Assembly: GCF_009905375.1 (NCBI RefSeq)
Contig: NC_133647.1
Coordinates: 170,730,790-170,794,789 of the forward strand
Direction: 5' to 3'
Length of the DNA stretch: 64,000 bases
Source of the DNA: Apium graveolens
Lineage: Eukaryota; Streptophyta; Magnoliopsida; Apiales; Apiaceae
Within the stretch, counting starts at the first letter, position 1, and each line of letters begins with the position of its first letter. Below the pieces are notes generated by a model that saw only the letters and a list, made by a program, of their open reading frames with translations, had not been told where the DNA came from and ran no database searches. The translations under genes were made by a program, and so were the position numbers. This document shows positions 11,715 through 22,969 of this stretch, one piece after another.

Positions 11715-12370
11715 GGTTTTGTTTGGGATTGCAGTTAAAAATTGTTGTGCTCTTAAAAAAAGTGCTGCTGGAAAAAGTGTTGTTGTAAAAATCAGATTAC
11801 TGTTTGGTAATTTTTTTGATACGTATATGTTTTGATGCAAAAAATTAAAAATAATGATGTTTTTGGTAAGATTTGATGGTGAAATTAACATCTGCTTCCC
11901 GCAACAGCTGAAAAGCAGCTTTTTCTAAAAGCATGGGTGACTTACTTTCTCTAACGGCAGCTTTTAAGCCAAAAGCACTTTTCAGAAAAGTAGCTTTTAA
12001 ATTTTACCAAACAGTTTGGGATTGCTGTTAAAAATTGTTGTGCTGTTAGAAAAAGTACTTCTGGAAAAAGTGCTGTTGTAAAAATCAGATGACTGTTTGG
12101 TAATTTTGTTGATACGTATATGTTTTGATGCAAAAATTAAAAATAATGATGCTTTTGGTAAGATTTGATGGTGAAATCAGCATCTGCTTCCCGCAACAGC
12201 TGAAGCAGCTTTTTCTAAAAGCATGGGGGAACTTGTTTTCTCTAACAGCAGCTTTTAAGCCAAAAGCACTTTTCAGAAAAGCAGCTTTTAAATTTTACCA
12301 AACAGTTTTTTAACTGTTTTTCAGCAAAAAACTGTTGTTGCTGTCTGCAACAGCAATACCAAACACACCC
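11715..12370. mobile_element. Harbinger-type MITE with internal 293-bp tandem duplication
   Basis: The outer termini GGTTTTGTTTGGGATTGC and GCAATACCAAACACACCC are inverted repeats, and TTA flanks both ends (11712-11714 and 12371-12373). Inside, a 293-bp unit starting GTTTGGGATTGC occurs at 11721 and again at 12014, nearly identical, including the internal hairpin-like AGCAGCTTTTTCTAAAAGCA and AGCTTTTAAGCCAAAAGC motifs. No protein is encoded. The element lies just 3' of GRL copy 2. Confidence 0.85.
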
Positions 12371-12912
12371 TTAAATACTCTATATTGTTGCATAAAAAGC
12401 ATTAAAAGATTGCATAAAACGTGTAATGTTTCTCACTTGCGGCCAAATATACATTTTGTGCTTCAAGAGTTGAGAGGCTTGATTTATAGTTGTTACTTGT
12501 TACATAGAAAAAGTAAATGGATCCAGGATCTCTGACTGGAACTTTATGCTGTGTGCAAAGGATGGATGCATAGATGTAAATTAAACATAACAACAAATTA
12601 TGACGTTGCACACAATAGATAACGCGTTGAGTAAATGTAATCGGTTCACACACAAATCGTTATAGATAATTCCTAAATAGCTGTTCCTTCAAGTTTGTTT
12701 TATTCTAAGCTGCTTGAGATTTTCAAAAAGGAAAACGAAATAAGAGTAGGCTGCATGAAATTCTTCAGAAGCACATTGTATTCAAAGAATCAGGACTAGA
12801 ACATTATAGAACATACATTGTAGGTATCCAACTCCACTAGTTTCAAGAATTATAGTGAAATTACAATGAAACGCACACTTTAAAGCTGGATTTGCACCAA
12901 TATACTGGCATA

Positions 12913-13269
12913 TCAGCAGTCAACGTCACGACTGATTGGAGTTTTAAGGTTGCAGAGGACGGGAAGTTGATAGGCTCTATTAAAATCAGTAGGAGGAGTA
13001 ACAGCAAATTTCTTTATACAAGAACAAAACTCTGATTTATCTGATAACGAATTCATAGCCATATTATCTAGACCTTGTGCTGCAGTGCAACAATCAGGAC
13101 CTGGATCCGGAGTTCCATCAAACAGATAACTAATACATGGAATTAACTGCGACAAGCAACTATTATAATCGATACCTCCAACCACAGAAGGGACCGAAGA
13201 AAGAGATAAAATGACTATCATCATCAATATTGTCGTCCCTGTCAAGCAATTAATCGACTTTTTGCCCAT
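12913..13269 (-). CDS. Non-specific lipid-transfer protein (nsLTP)
   Basis: A single-exon gene of 118 aa when started at MGKKSINCL (13269). An upstream in-frame Met at 13332 would add 21 hydrophilic residues before the signal peptide, so the inner start is preferred. Residues 1-30 form an ER signal peptide with a hydrophobic core (TTILMMIVILSLSS). The mature part shows the eight-cysteine motif C-X6-C-X14-CC-X20-C-S-C-X21-C-X11-C, the four-disulfide helical scaffold of plant nsLTPs that binds lipids in the cell wall/apoplast. The first spacing (6) is shorter than the 9 of type 1 LTPs, so it belongs to a divergent class. There is a TATA box at 13346-13353. The gene is transcribed away from IBR1. 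The specific lipid and role are unknown. Confidence 0.9.
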   Translation of the reverse strand: MGKKSINCLTGTTILMMIVILSLSSVPSVVGGIDYNSCLSQLIPCISYLFDGTPDPGPDCCTAAQGLDNMAMNSLSDKSEFCSCIKKFAVTPPTDFNRAYQLPVLCNLKTPISRDVDC

Positions 13270-13345
13270 TTTTATCGTATGATGAGAGACCTTTTTTCTT
13301 TGAAAATTTAGAAAATTGATGAGCCTTGACAATGCAATGATCCCC

Positions 13346-13353
13346 TATTTATA
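13346..13353 (-). promoter_or_regulatory. TATA box of the nsLTP gene
   Basis: On the minus strand, TATAAATA followed by GGGGATC, 77 bp before the preferred ATG at 13269. It also lies only 14 bp before the alternative Met at 13332, which would place that Met at or upstream of the transcription start and argues for the inner start. Confidence 0.65.
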
Positions 13354-14075
13354 GTTCATGCGTCTGTAATACGTTCACACTAGTACAATATTATGGTCTT
13401 CTTCGAAGTTTGACATTTCCATGCACATATGTTGACTTGTATATGAATGATGATGTTGTTGGATTGGAAAACAGTGGAATCATCTTACACGGCTTCTGTT
13501 ACACTTGTTTTCACCAAGAAACTGATAGCAGATCACAAGAAAACTAATGCTATAATATGCATACATCTAATCTGCAATATATGGTGATTAATATTTATTG
13601 TTCAGATTGCAAGTAATAGAAGACATTGTTGGTGAAGTTTTGGAGGTTGGAAGATGGCAGTTACAAATAATAGAATGTATACCATATATGGTAACAGTTG
13701 GAAAGTTTAATTTAATGTGTAGGAGTGTGTGATATCATCTGTATTGTTATAGATAATGCAGCTTACAAAGTAAAACTAGAATTTCATTTAAACTATTGAC
13801 AACCTTTTAAAGATGTTTTTGTATTATAACATGCATATCAGTATGCAGTTGTAAAAAAAATGCAGACTGATTATCTGTAATTTAGGTAATATGTAATTAC
13901 TAGGAAAACTAGAGTAAGACAAAATTCTTGTCTCTCTGCCAGCAGATCATGTTAGCTAGATAACATATTCTGAATAGCCTATTATTTGACGTGGCTCCCT
14001 AGAGAAAAGGTGGTGACCCTTTGTCTAGTTTCTTCTAATTTAAACTAGCATTACATTGTGTTGAACTTTGTAGGC
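13354..14075. other. Intergenic spacer between nsLTP and IBR1
   Basis: A divergent promoter region of about 0.7 kb, AT-rich. I see no repeat termini, no reading frame of note and no clear TATA box for the IBR1 side. Confidence 0.5.
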
Positions 14076-15734
14076 ATGGAAATGAAAATTGCAAAGAGAT
14101 TTGAAGGAAAGGTGGTGATTGTCTCGGCTTCAACACAGGGCATTGGGTTTGGCATCGCCGAGCGCCTTGGACTAGAAGGTGCCTCCATTGTCATCTCTTC
14201 TCGGAAACAGGTTTCTTTTGCAGTCCGAGTCACTTATGTTTTCTGTTGAATCAATGGTTTTGTTCCCTTTTTGTTTGGACACATTTTGGCTTGCTTCACA
14301 TAGTTAAATGCATATGATAATTATTCCAATGGACTGATAATTTTATGTTTTACCCCAAGTGAGTTCAAGTGCTGTTGGTTTTTAAATGGTTTTATAGAAT
14401 AACGTAGACGAGGCAGTGGAAAAACTGAAGGCCCGAGGAGTGGAAGTAACGGGATTGGTGTGTCACGTATCAAATGCTCGACAAAGAAAGAATCTCGTTG
14501 ACACCACAGTTCAGGTTAATTCAAATTTACTTGATCTTGTTCATAATATGTTCAAGGACAAAGATTATTCCTCACTTGCCTAAGGTTGTTGGTCTGAGAC
14601 TGTGTACTCTGATTTGTTCTGTCTCGGAATGATTGATGCTTTCTGTTATGCTGTAAACAAAGATGCTGCTCATGAATGTCAATTGGTTGTGTCATTGTGC
14701 TGAAGTTGTTTAGAATTCCAGAAAATTCTTACTCTGATATCATTGTTCGCCTGGTTTTATGACCTTGAGAGAATCAATTATTTTTTTCAGAAATACGGAA
14801 AAATAGATGTGGTGGTTTCCAATGCTGCTACAAATCCATCTACTCGCAGCATTTTGGACAGTGAAGAATCGCTACTCGATAAGCTTTGGGAAATTAATGT
14901 GAAAAGTGGTATACTGCTAGTAAAGGTAAAGTCCGCAGAGTATAATTTCGTTACAATGTCAAGATGCTCACTAATAACCTTGTTACTAGTAAAGTTTCAT
15001 ATCAATTAGCAAAAAAGAAGAGAAAAGTCTCAAATCACTTTCCCTTTGATGTTCTGGCAATTGCTTAGTAAAAATTCAATTTTACCTTCTATTTTACTTG
15101 GGTTTTCTCCATTTTCTTCTTTCCATTGCAGGATGCAGCTCCGTTCTTGAGCAAAGGCTCGTCTGTTATTTTCATTTCCTCAGTTAGTGCGTACAGTCCA
15201 GGTTTGTTTATGGGGATGTACTCAGTTACAAAAACAACTCTCCTTGCGCTTACGAAGGTAATGGATGACAGCTTTCTGATGACTAATGTTAAAGTTCAAT
15301 ATTCTTCTTTAGTAATATTCCTGTATTGATTACTGTTTATGCACATCTAATGAGAAATACTGACTTGTTGATCTTGTTAAAGGCCCTAGCATCCGAGATG
15401 GCCCCTGATACTCGTGTAAACTGTATAGCACCTGGTTTTGTACCCACACGGATGAATGATTACATCTCAAGAAATGACCTACTTGTAAGTTTCTAGGTTT
15501 TGGTTCAGCTAACTGTTTCCTGATGATGACTGATTCTTCTAGACCACTTTCTTTTACTGATTTTTTTCGTGGCCTTGCGAGTAGAGAAAGGCCATCGAGG
15601 AGAAAATGTTAATGGAAGGATTTGGAACGACACAAGACATGGCGTCTGCCACTGCATTTTTGGCTTCAGATGATGCTTCATTCATCACAGGAGAAACATT
15701 GGTGGTTGCTGGTGGAATGCCTTCCAGGCTTTAG
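14076..15734 (+). CDS. IBR1: Peroxisomal short-chain dehydrogenase/reductase, IBR1/SDRa type
   Basis: Six exons: 14076-14210, 14398-14514, 14791-14925, 15132-15257, 15383-15484 and 15585-15734. All are phase 0 with GT-AG borders and join to 254 aa, the length I recall for the Arabidopsis protein. It is a classical SDR. The nucleotide-binding turn is SASTQGIG (17-24), in place of the more common TGxxxGIG. NAA is at 95-97, the catalytic set is Ser146, Tyr159 and Lys163 (MYSVTK), and the end is GETLVVAGGMPSRL. The final Ser-Arg-Leu is a PTS1 peroxisomal import signal. In Arabidopsis IBR1 acts in peroxisomal beta-oxidation-like conversion of indole-3-butyric acid to auxin, probably as the 3-hydroxyacyl-CoA dehydrogenase step. 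The start MEMKIAKRFEGK is preferred over a Met 18 nt upstream because it matches the family N terminus. No disabling change is seen. Confidence 0.94.
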
Positions 15735-16580
15735 ATATCACTTTCCTTTGCAATATGCTCCTTGTTAGTCTAAACTTGCAACTTAGTATTAATATTTTAG
15801 TTTTGGCGAGTCCTCTTTATCTTCACATTTAATATGAATCATCTAAAATGTTATCAATTTCTTGTTCCGAACGCTCCCTCGTTTGTCTTCCAGTTCCACA
15901 TTAAAGAATAACCCTGACATTGTCAGTTTTCTTTGATAATATCGGCATCTCTTCAATGTATTTAGTAACTTCTTTAACCTCATTCAAATTAGTTTAGCGA
16001 CTGTAACTGAAGAAAAGCATTAAACCGTCAACAAGTTTTGAGAATAAGAACTACTGTGCTGCACCTTTGCAAATATTGTGCTTAAACTTCCTTTAATGTG
16101 AAGAATGCTTGTTCTCACTGTTCTCTTATTTCTCAAGTGTGAGATGGTCAATTAGTATTAGTTATTATCCTTTTATTGTCATCTACTAGCATTGGCCACT
16201 TCAGATCCACAGCAAGACTCAAATAAATAATAAACTCGTAATTCAAATAGATAATAAGCAAGGTAAGATGGAATTTATATTCTCAATAACTTCAAGTCTT
16301 TAACATCCGGACTGCATTTATCGATACAATAGGACTATCTGTCCAAGGTTTGAACAAATAAAGCACGGATATAATGTAGGATTGCTTAAATATTTAGCAA
16401 CCACCAAAAGTCTAAAAACTGTTAAAGTTGAGAACATAACTAAAATTCATCTTGATATATCTATACTTTGTCCAACTAGTATTAGAACAGAAGTAATCAA
16501 CATTGTACACTCTAGGATGACAATCATGGAAATGCAACACTCTAGGATCAGAATCATGGAAATGCACGGGAGCTTAACAT
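15735..16580. other. Convergent 3' spacer between IBR1 and the SOBER1-like gene
   Basis: About 0.85 kb between two stop codons facing each other, so it should contain both 3' UTRs. Near the SOBER1-like end (about 16508-16565) a 30-bp unit containing TCTAGGAT...AATCATGGAAATGCA is repeated twice. No other element or gene is visible. Confidence 0.55.
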
Positions 16581-19500
16581 TCACGAAGAACCTTGCATAC
16601 GAGGCTTTATCCATGATTCCAAGTATCGGAGCTCCTCATTACTAATTGAATGAGCAAGACCTGGGTATGCCTGCAATTGGTGACATCCACATTCATCAGC
16701 AGTATACTCTCCAATGCATATGCCAGGCTTTGGCCCATTTGCACAAATATGATTCAAATTTAATAATTTTTGTCCAGAAAAATAATTTTTATTATAGAGC
16801 AGACAAATAATTCTAAATAGCCTGTTTTGTGAATTGCTGAACATAATATAATACCTTGAACTCGCAGCTCATTCCAGCCTGCTCAAGAAAGGGGGGACCT
16901 GCCTGTCCAGCTTCAAACAATACTGTTTTGTCTGCCATGCCATGAGACCACAAGATAGGTGTCTGCAGATAAGCTTGATATTATTTACCAATCTGAAGGA
17001 CAAAATATATTGAAAAAGAACTCCATAAAGTGAAAGTAATACATCCGTACTCTTTATTTACGAGATTTATTTACCTGGTTTCACATCTTTATTTTTACAC
17101 CAACACATCCTAATTTCAGGCTCAACTCTCTATAACTACATATTGAAATAGTACATACTAATTTTATCTATTATCAGCTACACAAGTAAAAATTTACTTA
17201 TCATCGATTCATGCAAGATATACAAACGAAATTAAAAATATACAAATATCTTAATATCAACTATTTGTCTATGCTATAACAACACCCAATTTCTTGATTA
17301 TCTACTCCATTACAAATAAGTAATTTATTTCTATATACATATGGTTGTAAAAATCGGTAATCGGCACTAATCGGTTTAGGTACCGATAACTGATTAATCG
17401 GTAATTCGGGGATTATTCGGAACAAAGATCGGATGCATTTAAATATGTTCTAGGAATAATTAATATTTTGACCTTGTTTAATATTAAATATAACAATTAA
17501 AATGATTCATAAAGATTAATCGGATTTTAAAAATTGAATCGGCCAAATATTTTTTTAAGAATTAAACAGGGATTTTTAGAACACTGTATATATGTAATAT
17601 ATTATAAATAGTGAATCATTTTCAGCTAAACTGAGATAATAACTGTTCAAATTTAAATTTTAAAATTAGGAGTTAGAACCGATTAATATCAGTAATAATT
17701 TAAAGAAATTAATATTAAATATCAGCCCATGCGAAAAAAGTGGAGATATGCATGTCATATCAATCTTGCGAACCACTGTGTACCGGCACTACGACTTTAA
17801 ATGAAGTTCAGTAAATAACAAAGGCCTAAAAGTGATGAAGGTCGTCAATACACTTGCAATATGCGGTAAATAAAATGAAAAATGGTGTAACTCTTAACGG
17901 AAAACAGCAAGTAAACACTGGTAATTGGTAACCCCCTGCTCTGTTTATCACTTTTAAAATTGAGAAAACACACACAAAAATATCCTTTTCCTTGGCTGAA
18001 TGTTAGCCATACAACAATGTTGCTACTACTAGATTTCCCTAGTAAAAGCTTTTGAAATACCAGCTAGGGTTTAGATCATTAAACTGCACAAAACCATCCA
18101 ATCCACCTGATGTCCTGATCACAATAACGAGTATGAAAAACAAAATGCGGACATATGCATATAGGAGGAAACTGGGAGCCGCTTTAAAGTTTAAACACGG
18201 TATTTTCATCATTTCTAATAGGACATGGTCTTTTGTACTTATGATTATTGGTATGTTACTTTTTCCAAACTTGTTCCCCTCAAAGTTCACAGAACAGTAT
18301 CTCACGACCTACATACATATACTTGAAGTTATCAACAAACCCAAATTGGCCACCAGATCAACATTCCTAATACACACTGATTCCCTGGATTGGAAGCTTT
18401 TTAGACTAGGATTGTGCTCATTGTAGCTTAAAAGCTGATACCCCGTATTTAAGAATCATGGCAGACTTTAAGATCGAGAAATGACATTTAGTTTAAGGCA
18501 CAGAGTAATTTGACATCAACACTGGAGTCCCTCTCTTTAAACACAACTGCTAACCTCATTGACATGCTAGACATATATTGGGCAATGGGCATACTTGTTG
18601 ACGTAAATGAATCATGAAAGTGCTATAAATTATAAAATATGTTTACTAATTATTACTGAACGAGGACAAAAGCTCAGAAACCATTAGCTTGTAAGAAATT
18701 ACCTTCTTTGCCTCTGGTGTCATTTGTTCTATGAACGAAGAATTTAAGGGGACCCATCCGCTAAATATGGCTCCTCCTCCTAAAGTTTTTGGGTAAAGTA
18801 AAGTACTTGCCAAGGTCAAGGCACCTGCAACACTCAATGAAATGTTAACAGTAAGAACAAAGACATGCATACGCATTTTCCAAGTGGAACCAGGGACAAA
18901 ATGAGAGAAAAAGAGACCTCCTTGACTAAACCCACAAACAAACACATTATTAGGATTTGTCCCTGCAGCTACCTCCTTGTCTATCATAGCATGCACATAT
19001 TGAACTGCTTTCAGAACCGAACTTTCATCTCTTGGAGAATCCTAATATGATGAAGATAATGCAAAACGAAAAATGTGTTTATAATCAGTAGGATAATTTA
19101 GTTACACACGAAAGAATTTATTTAACGCATAGTCAAAAGAAAATGCAGCAAATATAACATGCTTGTGGTTAAAGTACAACACTTTCTTCTGTGGGGAGCT
19201 ATCGAAGAAGTAAAAAAGACATGTGATTCAGAAGGTGTTCCTCAAATTCAAGAATAATTAAAAAGTGTAAAGAATTTTTTATCCATTTCTTACCATATAG
19301 CAATTTTAAACTTTATCATGTACCTCGTAGACATCAAAAATATATATTGGGTACAAGTAAGTTGTTAAGTCTGTTTGGATCAAAAGATTTTAAACGGGAA
19401 AATGGGAAAGGGAATGAGATTTTTATAAATGTTTGTATAGAAATCTCATCCTCATTCCTATTCTAAAGGTTGAAATCACATCTCATAAGCCTTTTAATAG

Positions 19501-20453
19501 TTTCACCTCCTCTTAGGATAGTGCCATTCAAGTCAAAAAGACCTTGTGGAACTAGAACAGACTGTCATGGAGATAACAGTAATTTTTACACGTCAGCGGT
19601 TTGTGAAAGTAATATTGATTCTCGGAGACTGTAGGTCATCTTTATTTCTTCATAGCTTGTATTCTTTGGATCTCCTTAACCATCCTTTCTTTATGTTGCC
19701 TGTCTAATTTTATAGGCACTCCAATTTTTTATATATCATGATATAAGTTTTAAGCTTTATTTGTGATTTACAAATGAATATCGTTACAGTACGGCTCTAA
19801 TGAGAAATAGAGATGACGAGAAAACTTACTGCTGTTACAGGTATCTCGAGAATGTCAAACCATGAGGGCATCACATGACCATCTACAAAGAAACATGTTA
19901 ATATGTAGCTTAAAGACTAACACGTAAAACAGGAAAACCAATGCCCAGATCAAATCCATTAAAAAAATGTAATTCTTAACACCAATATACATAATAATAA
20001 ACTTATAAGTTGAAACAACACAACTATATTTACAGCCAACACTACTTGGTCTATTTCCCCATTTTCCCAACTTAACAATTCTCCGAAAAACAGTACTCCC
20101 GCTCGAAAACTTGCAATTTTCTTCATTAGTACAGAAATTCCTCAAAGATTCAATCTTTAACAACTAATCCCGATCAAATTCATCAAACACATGTAATTAA
20201 TTCCTATAAATTCAAACAAACTCAATACAAGAACAATAAAGCTCAAAAACGAAAACCCAGAACTTAAAAAATATATACATACAAAGAAAAACAAATACTT
20301 ACAATTACAAGTAACTGGAGTGGAAGGAGCAGAAGGAAAAGACCATTTAGTATTCTTGAACGGAGGAGATGTGAAAAGGGTTTTAATGGGTTCGTTAGCA
20401 GGACCCGAATCACCTAACCCATGAAGCCACAAAATAAAGCTACGAGTAGCCAT
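16581..20453 (-). CDS. SOBER1: SOBER1-like acyl-protein thioesterase / carboxylesterase
   Basis: Six exons on the minus strand: 20453-20303, 19882-19830, 19041-18918, 18824-18703, 16962-16855 and 16670-16581, joining in frame to 215 aa. It is an alpha/beta hydrolase of the acyl-protein thioesterase/lysophospholipase family, closest in my recall to Arabidopsis SOBER1/TIPSY1, which hydrolyse small acyl substrates and suppress an effector-triggered hypersensitive response. Seen: LWLHGLGDSG oxyanion-side motif (9-18), nucleophile elbow GFSQGG with Ser107, Asp161 in HGMADKTV and His193 in PGLAHSI, completing the triad. FSGWVPL and KTPILWSHG are family-typical. The exon 3 donor is a weak GTCTCT. 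Intron 5 is 1.74 kb and holds a repeat. An in-frame Met at 20576 could add a hydrophobic N-terminal segment. The gene is convergent with IBR1. Confidence 0.9.
17340..17585. repeat. AATCGG-rich element in SOBER1-like intron 5
   Basis: A 250-bp block with repeated (A)ATCGG/CGATTAATCGG motifs, starting GTTGTAAAAATCGGTAATCG and ending near GGGATTTTTAGAACACTG. The imperfectly inverted ends suggest a small TIR element, but no convincing target duplication was found. Confidence 0.4.
19365..19505. repeat. Possible MITE fragment in SOBER1-like intron 2
   Basis: GTCTGTTTGGATCAAAAG and an internal inverted pair around GGGAATGAGATTTTTAT and ATAGAAATCTCATCCTCATTCC resemble the class of Tourist-like elements seen at 8475-8630. 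The right end is unclear and no TTA pair could be assigned. Confidence 0.35.
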
Positions 20454-20616
20454 TGTGTAATTTGAAGATGATTTTTTATCTGGGTTTGGTTCAGATTGTA
20501 AAAATATGAACAAGATAGTAATAGTGCAGGTGAGTATCAGAACGCTAATTGGCTTTGCTAACAAAGTGCAATTCATGGGAGCATCATTGTTTTCATTTTC
20601 TTGGATCTTTTACATG

Positions 20617-20624
20617 ATATATAT
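20617..20624 (-). promoter_or_regulatory. Putative TATA box of the SOBER1-like gene
   Basis: ATATATAT on the minus strand, 41-48 bp before the upstream in-frame Met (20576) and about 165 bp before the family-type Met (20453). If it is used, the first AUG in the transcript could be the upstream one. Confidence 0.35.
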
Positions 20625-20639
20625 TTTGTTTATTGTTTT

Positions 20640-22964
20640 CAAAGAATTATTAAAGTTTTTTTAAGTAGTCGAATCGGATCGAATTAATATAAATTTGTGT
20701 CCGGTTTATTTATTAATAAATTTTTTTGTTGAACAAAGTTTGTATTAAATTCATCTTGATACACTTTTTTTTTGAAGTAATCTTGATACACTTATACACT
20801 TATAGACATAGTTGATAGCGGTACGAAACACGTAATAATTGTAGAGAATTGAATTTAAAATTATGATTAAATAAATATAATATACTAGATAGATAGATAT
20901 TATTTAATAATTAGTTAGAAAATATTAAACTCAGAGTGAACTCAAAAAAAGTAAAATAAAAAATTAAATTAAATTATGTTATTATAGGGGATCAACTCGT
21001 GATAAAACTAGAAATTTAAAATAAAATAATAAATGTTATATAAATATATAACTAAAGGGAATCGAACAGTCGATACTGAATCTAATTAATTAGTAGTCAC
21101 CAAAAATTGATATTTTTAATAATTTGATATTTTTGTATTTCATTCAAAATGGTATTTTTGTATTTTATTCAAAGAAAGTTTCACTTAATAATAAAGAACA
21201 AAGATTTTAGAAAGTAGTTTAAATGTGATACGGATGAATATTGAGTTCGTTAACAAATACTTTCTCCGTCCCAATTTATCTGTCCTGTTTGACTTTTTGC
21301 GGTCAAATTTACCAAATTTTGACTAAAAATTTCATATATTATATAATCAAAAAAAATTATAAAAATTATATCATTAGAAAGTACAAGTAATCTACTTTAA
21401 TACGTATTCTTCGATTTTTTAAAAATAATTAAAAATTGATATTTAATTTACGGTCAAAGTTAAGTCAATTTGATCACAAAAAGTCAAACAAGACAGACAA
21501 ATTGGGACGGAGAGAGTAATATGTTTAGAGAAGAACGCAAATTTTAAATGGACGATTTTAAACTTTAAAGACAAAATATTTCTAATTGCCAAATAATGAG
21601 GAACACTTTTATGAAAATATTCTTCGTATAATCAAACATTCTAAAAATGACATATTTTTTCGGAATCAGGCATAAATTAGAAATTAAGTAAATATATGTA
21701 TGAGTACGTATTCTATTATTGATTTTATTAGCGGGAAAGTTAAATACTTTTATTTTGATTATATAATAATACCTGCGCGTGGCTTATTTTAAGAATATAT
21801 TCTGTACAATAAAGCTCCGTGAGACAGTTTTTATCCAAACTTTGAAAAGTTCAATTTTCTAATTACAAGTCGAGCTGGATTTTTTTTTTGAAAAATCAGA
21901 TTTCTTCTTGCCAAACTTTCTTTAAAGTATAATGCTTATTTTAGTCTCGTGGCTCTGGCTCGATTGGGTTAAACTATATTTATCTGAATTTATTTTATTT
22001 ATATATATTAATATTTTTGAAATTTATGGAAAATACTATGTAATGGGAAATAGATAAAATAATACTAGAGACCACTAAGAGCATCTCTAAATATAATAGC
22101 TAAAATAATACTCCAATCATATTAGCTATATTTTTTTTGAAACTATGTTAGCTATATTTTAAAAATAATATTTTATTGTTATTATGAAAATAAAATGGGA
22201 AATTATTGTTAGGCGCGGGATCGACTGAATTTGTATTTTGACAATTAGGATTTACGATTCATCTTATTACCCGTTTATCTCGCATATCCGTAACTTGATT
22301 GCTTAATTTTATAATAAAATAAATTTAAATAAGAAAAAATTAAAAAAAAAACAAACATTTGTAGTTAAAGAGAAGGAAAGAGGGAGAGAAAAATGAGGGA
22401 GATCCGTTGGATATATTTTAGAAAATAGCTATATTTCTCGCATAATTCCACAAATTTATATAATTATACCTAAAAAATTTGATAGTTCGATTAACTATAA
22501 TTATACCCAAGGGCAATTGATGGTTACGGTGACTGTTTTTTATAAGATATAGTCATATACATTTTTGTGACATGTATGTAGACTGTATATATTGGTAACA
22601 GGTCATGTGGTTCGAGATACTCTAAATTATGTGCTATAGTATTATCAATAATTGATTTGATTGGCCGACAATATGTAAAATTTGTTGAGTTTGAAAGATA
22701 TTGTACTTCGATAATATTAGTTATATTGGTTAGTTATATTTTAAAATTGTATGTTATTAAACTTTTATGTTGTTATAAATAGAATATATTACTTAAGTAT
22801 GTTAATAAATTATTAAAAAAAAATTACAATTAGTTACATGTATGTAGTGGTTCAACAAATATAACGAACATCAAAAGGTTAGCTATATTTAGCTATATTT
22901 ATAAATAAGTGGAATGTACTATAGAAGATGTTTTTTTTACATAATCTCTATATTTTTATTTATA
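20640..22964. other. AT-rich intergenic region
   Basis: Between the SOBER1-like promoter and the gypsy element. Apart from the Stowaway MITE at 21260-21516 I see only AT-rich DNA. It includes a GAGCATCTCTAAATATAATA motif near 22080 that looks like a MITE end, with no matching partner found. No gene is supported. Confidence 0.5.
21260..21516. mobile_element. Stowaway-like MITE
   Basis: A 257-bp element with inverted termini CTTTCTCCGTCCCAATTTAT and a reverse complement ending GGGACGGAGAGAG, flanked by TA on both sides (21258-21259, 21517-21518). Inner arms GTTTGACTTTTTGCGGTCAA and TGATCACAAAAAGTCAAAC extend the inverted repeat. TA duplication and CTCCGTCCC termini are typical of Tc1/mariner-derived Stowaway elements. 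Confidence 0.9.
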
Positions 22965-22969
22965 TTATG

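Noticed and set aside
12335..12653. Small frames at 12335-12535 (+) and 12402-12653 (-) after GRL2
   Set aside because: They start in or overlap the MITE end, lack domains and have no supporting promoter.
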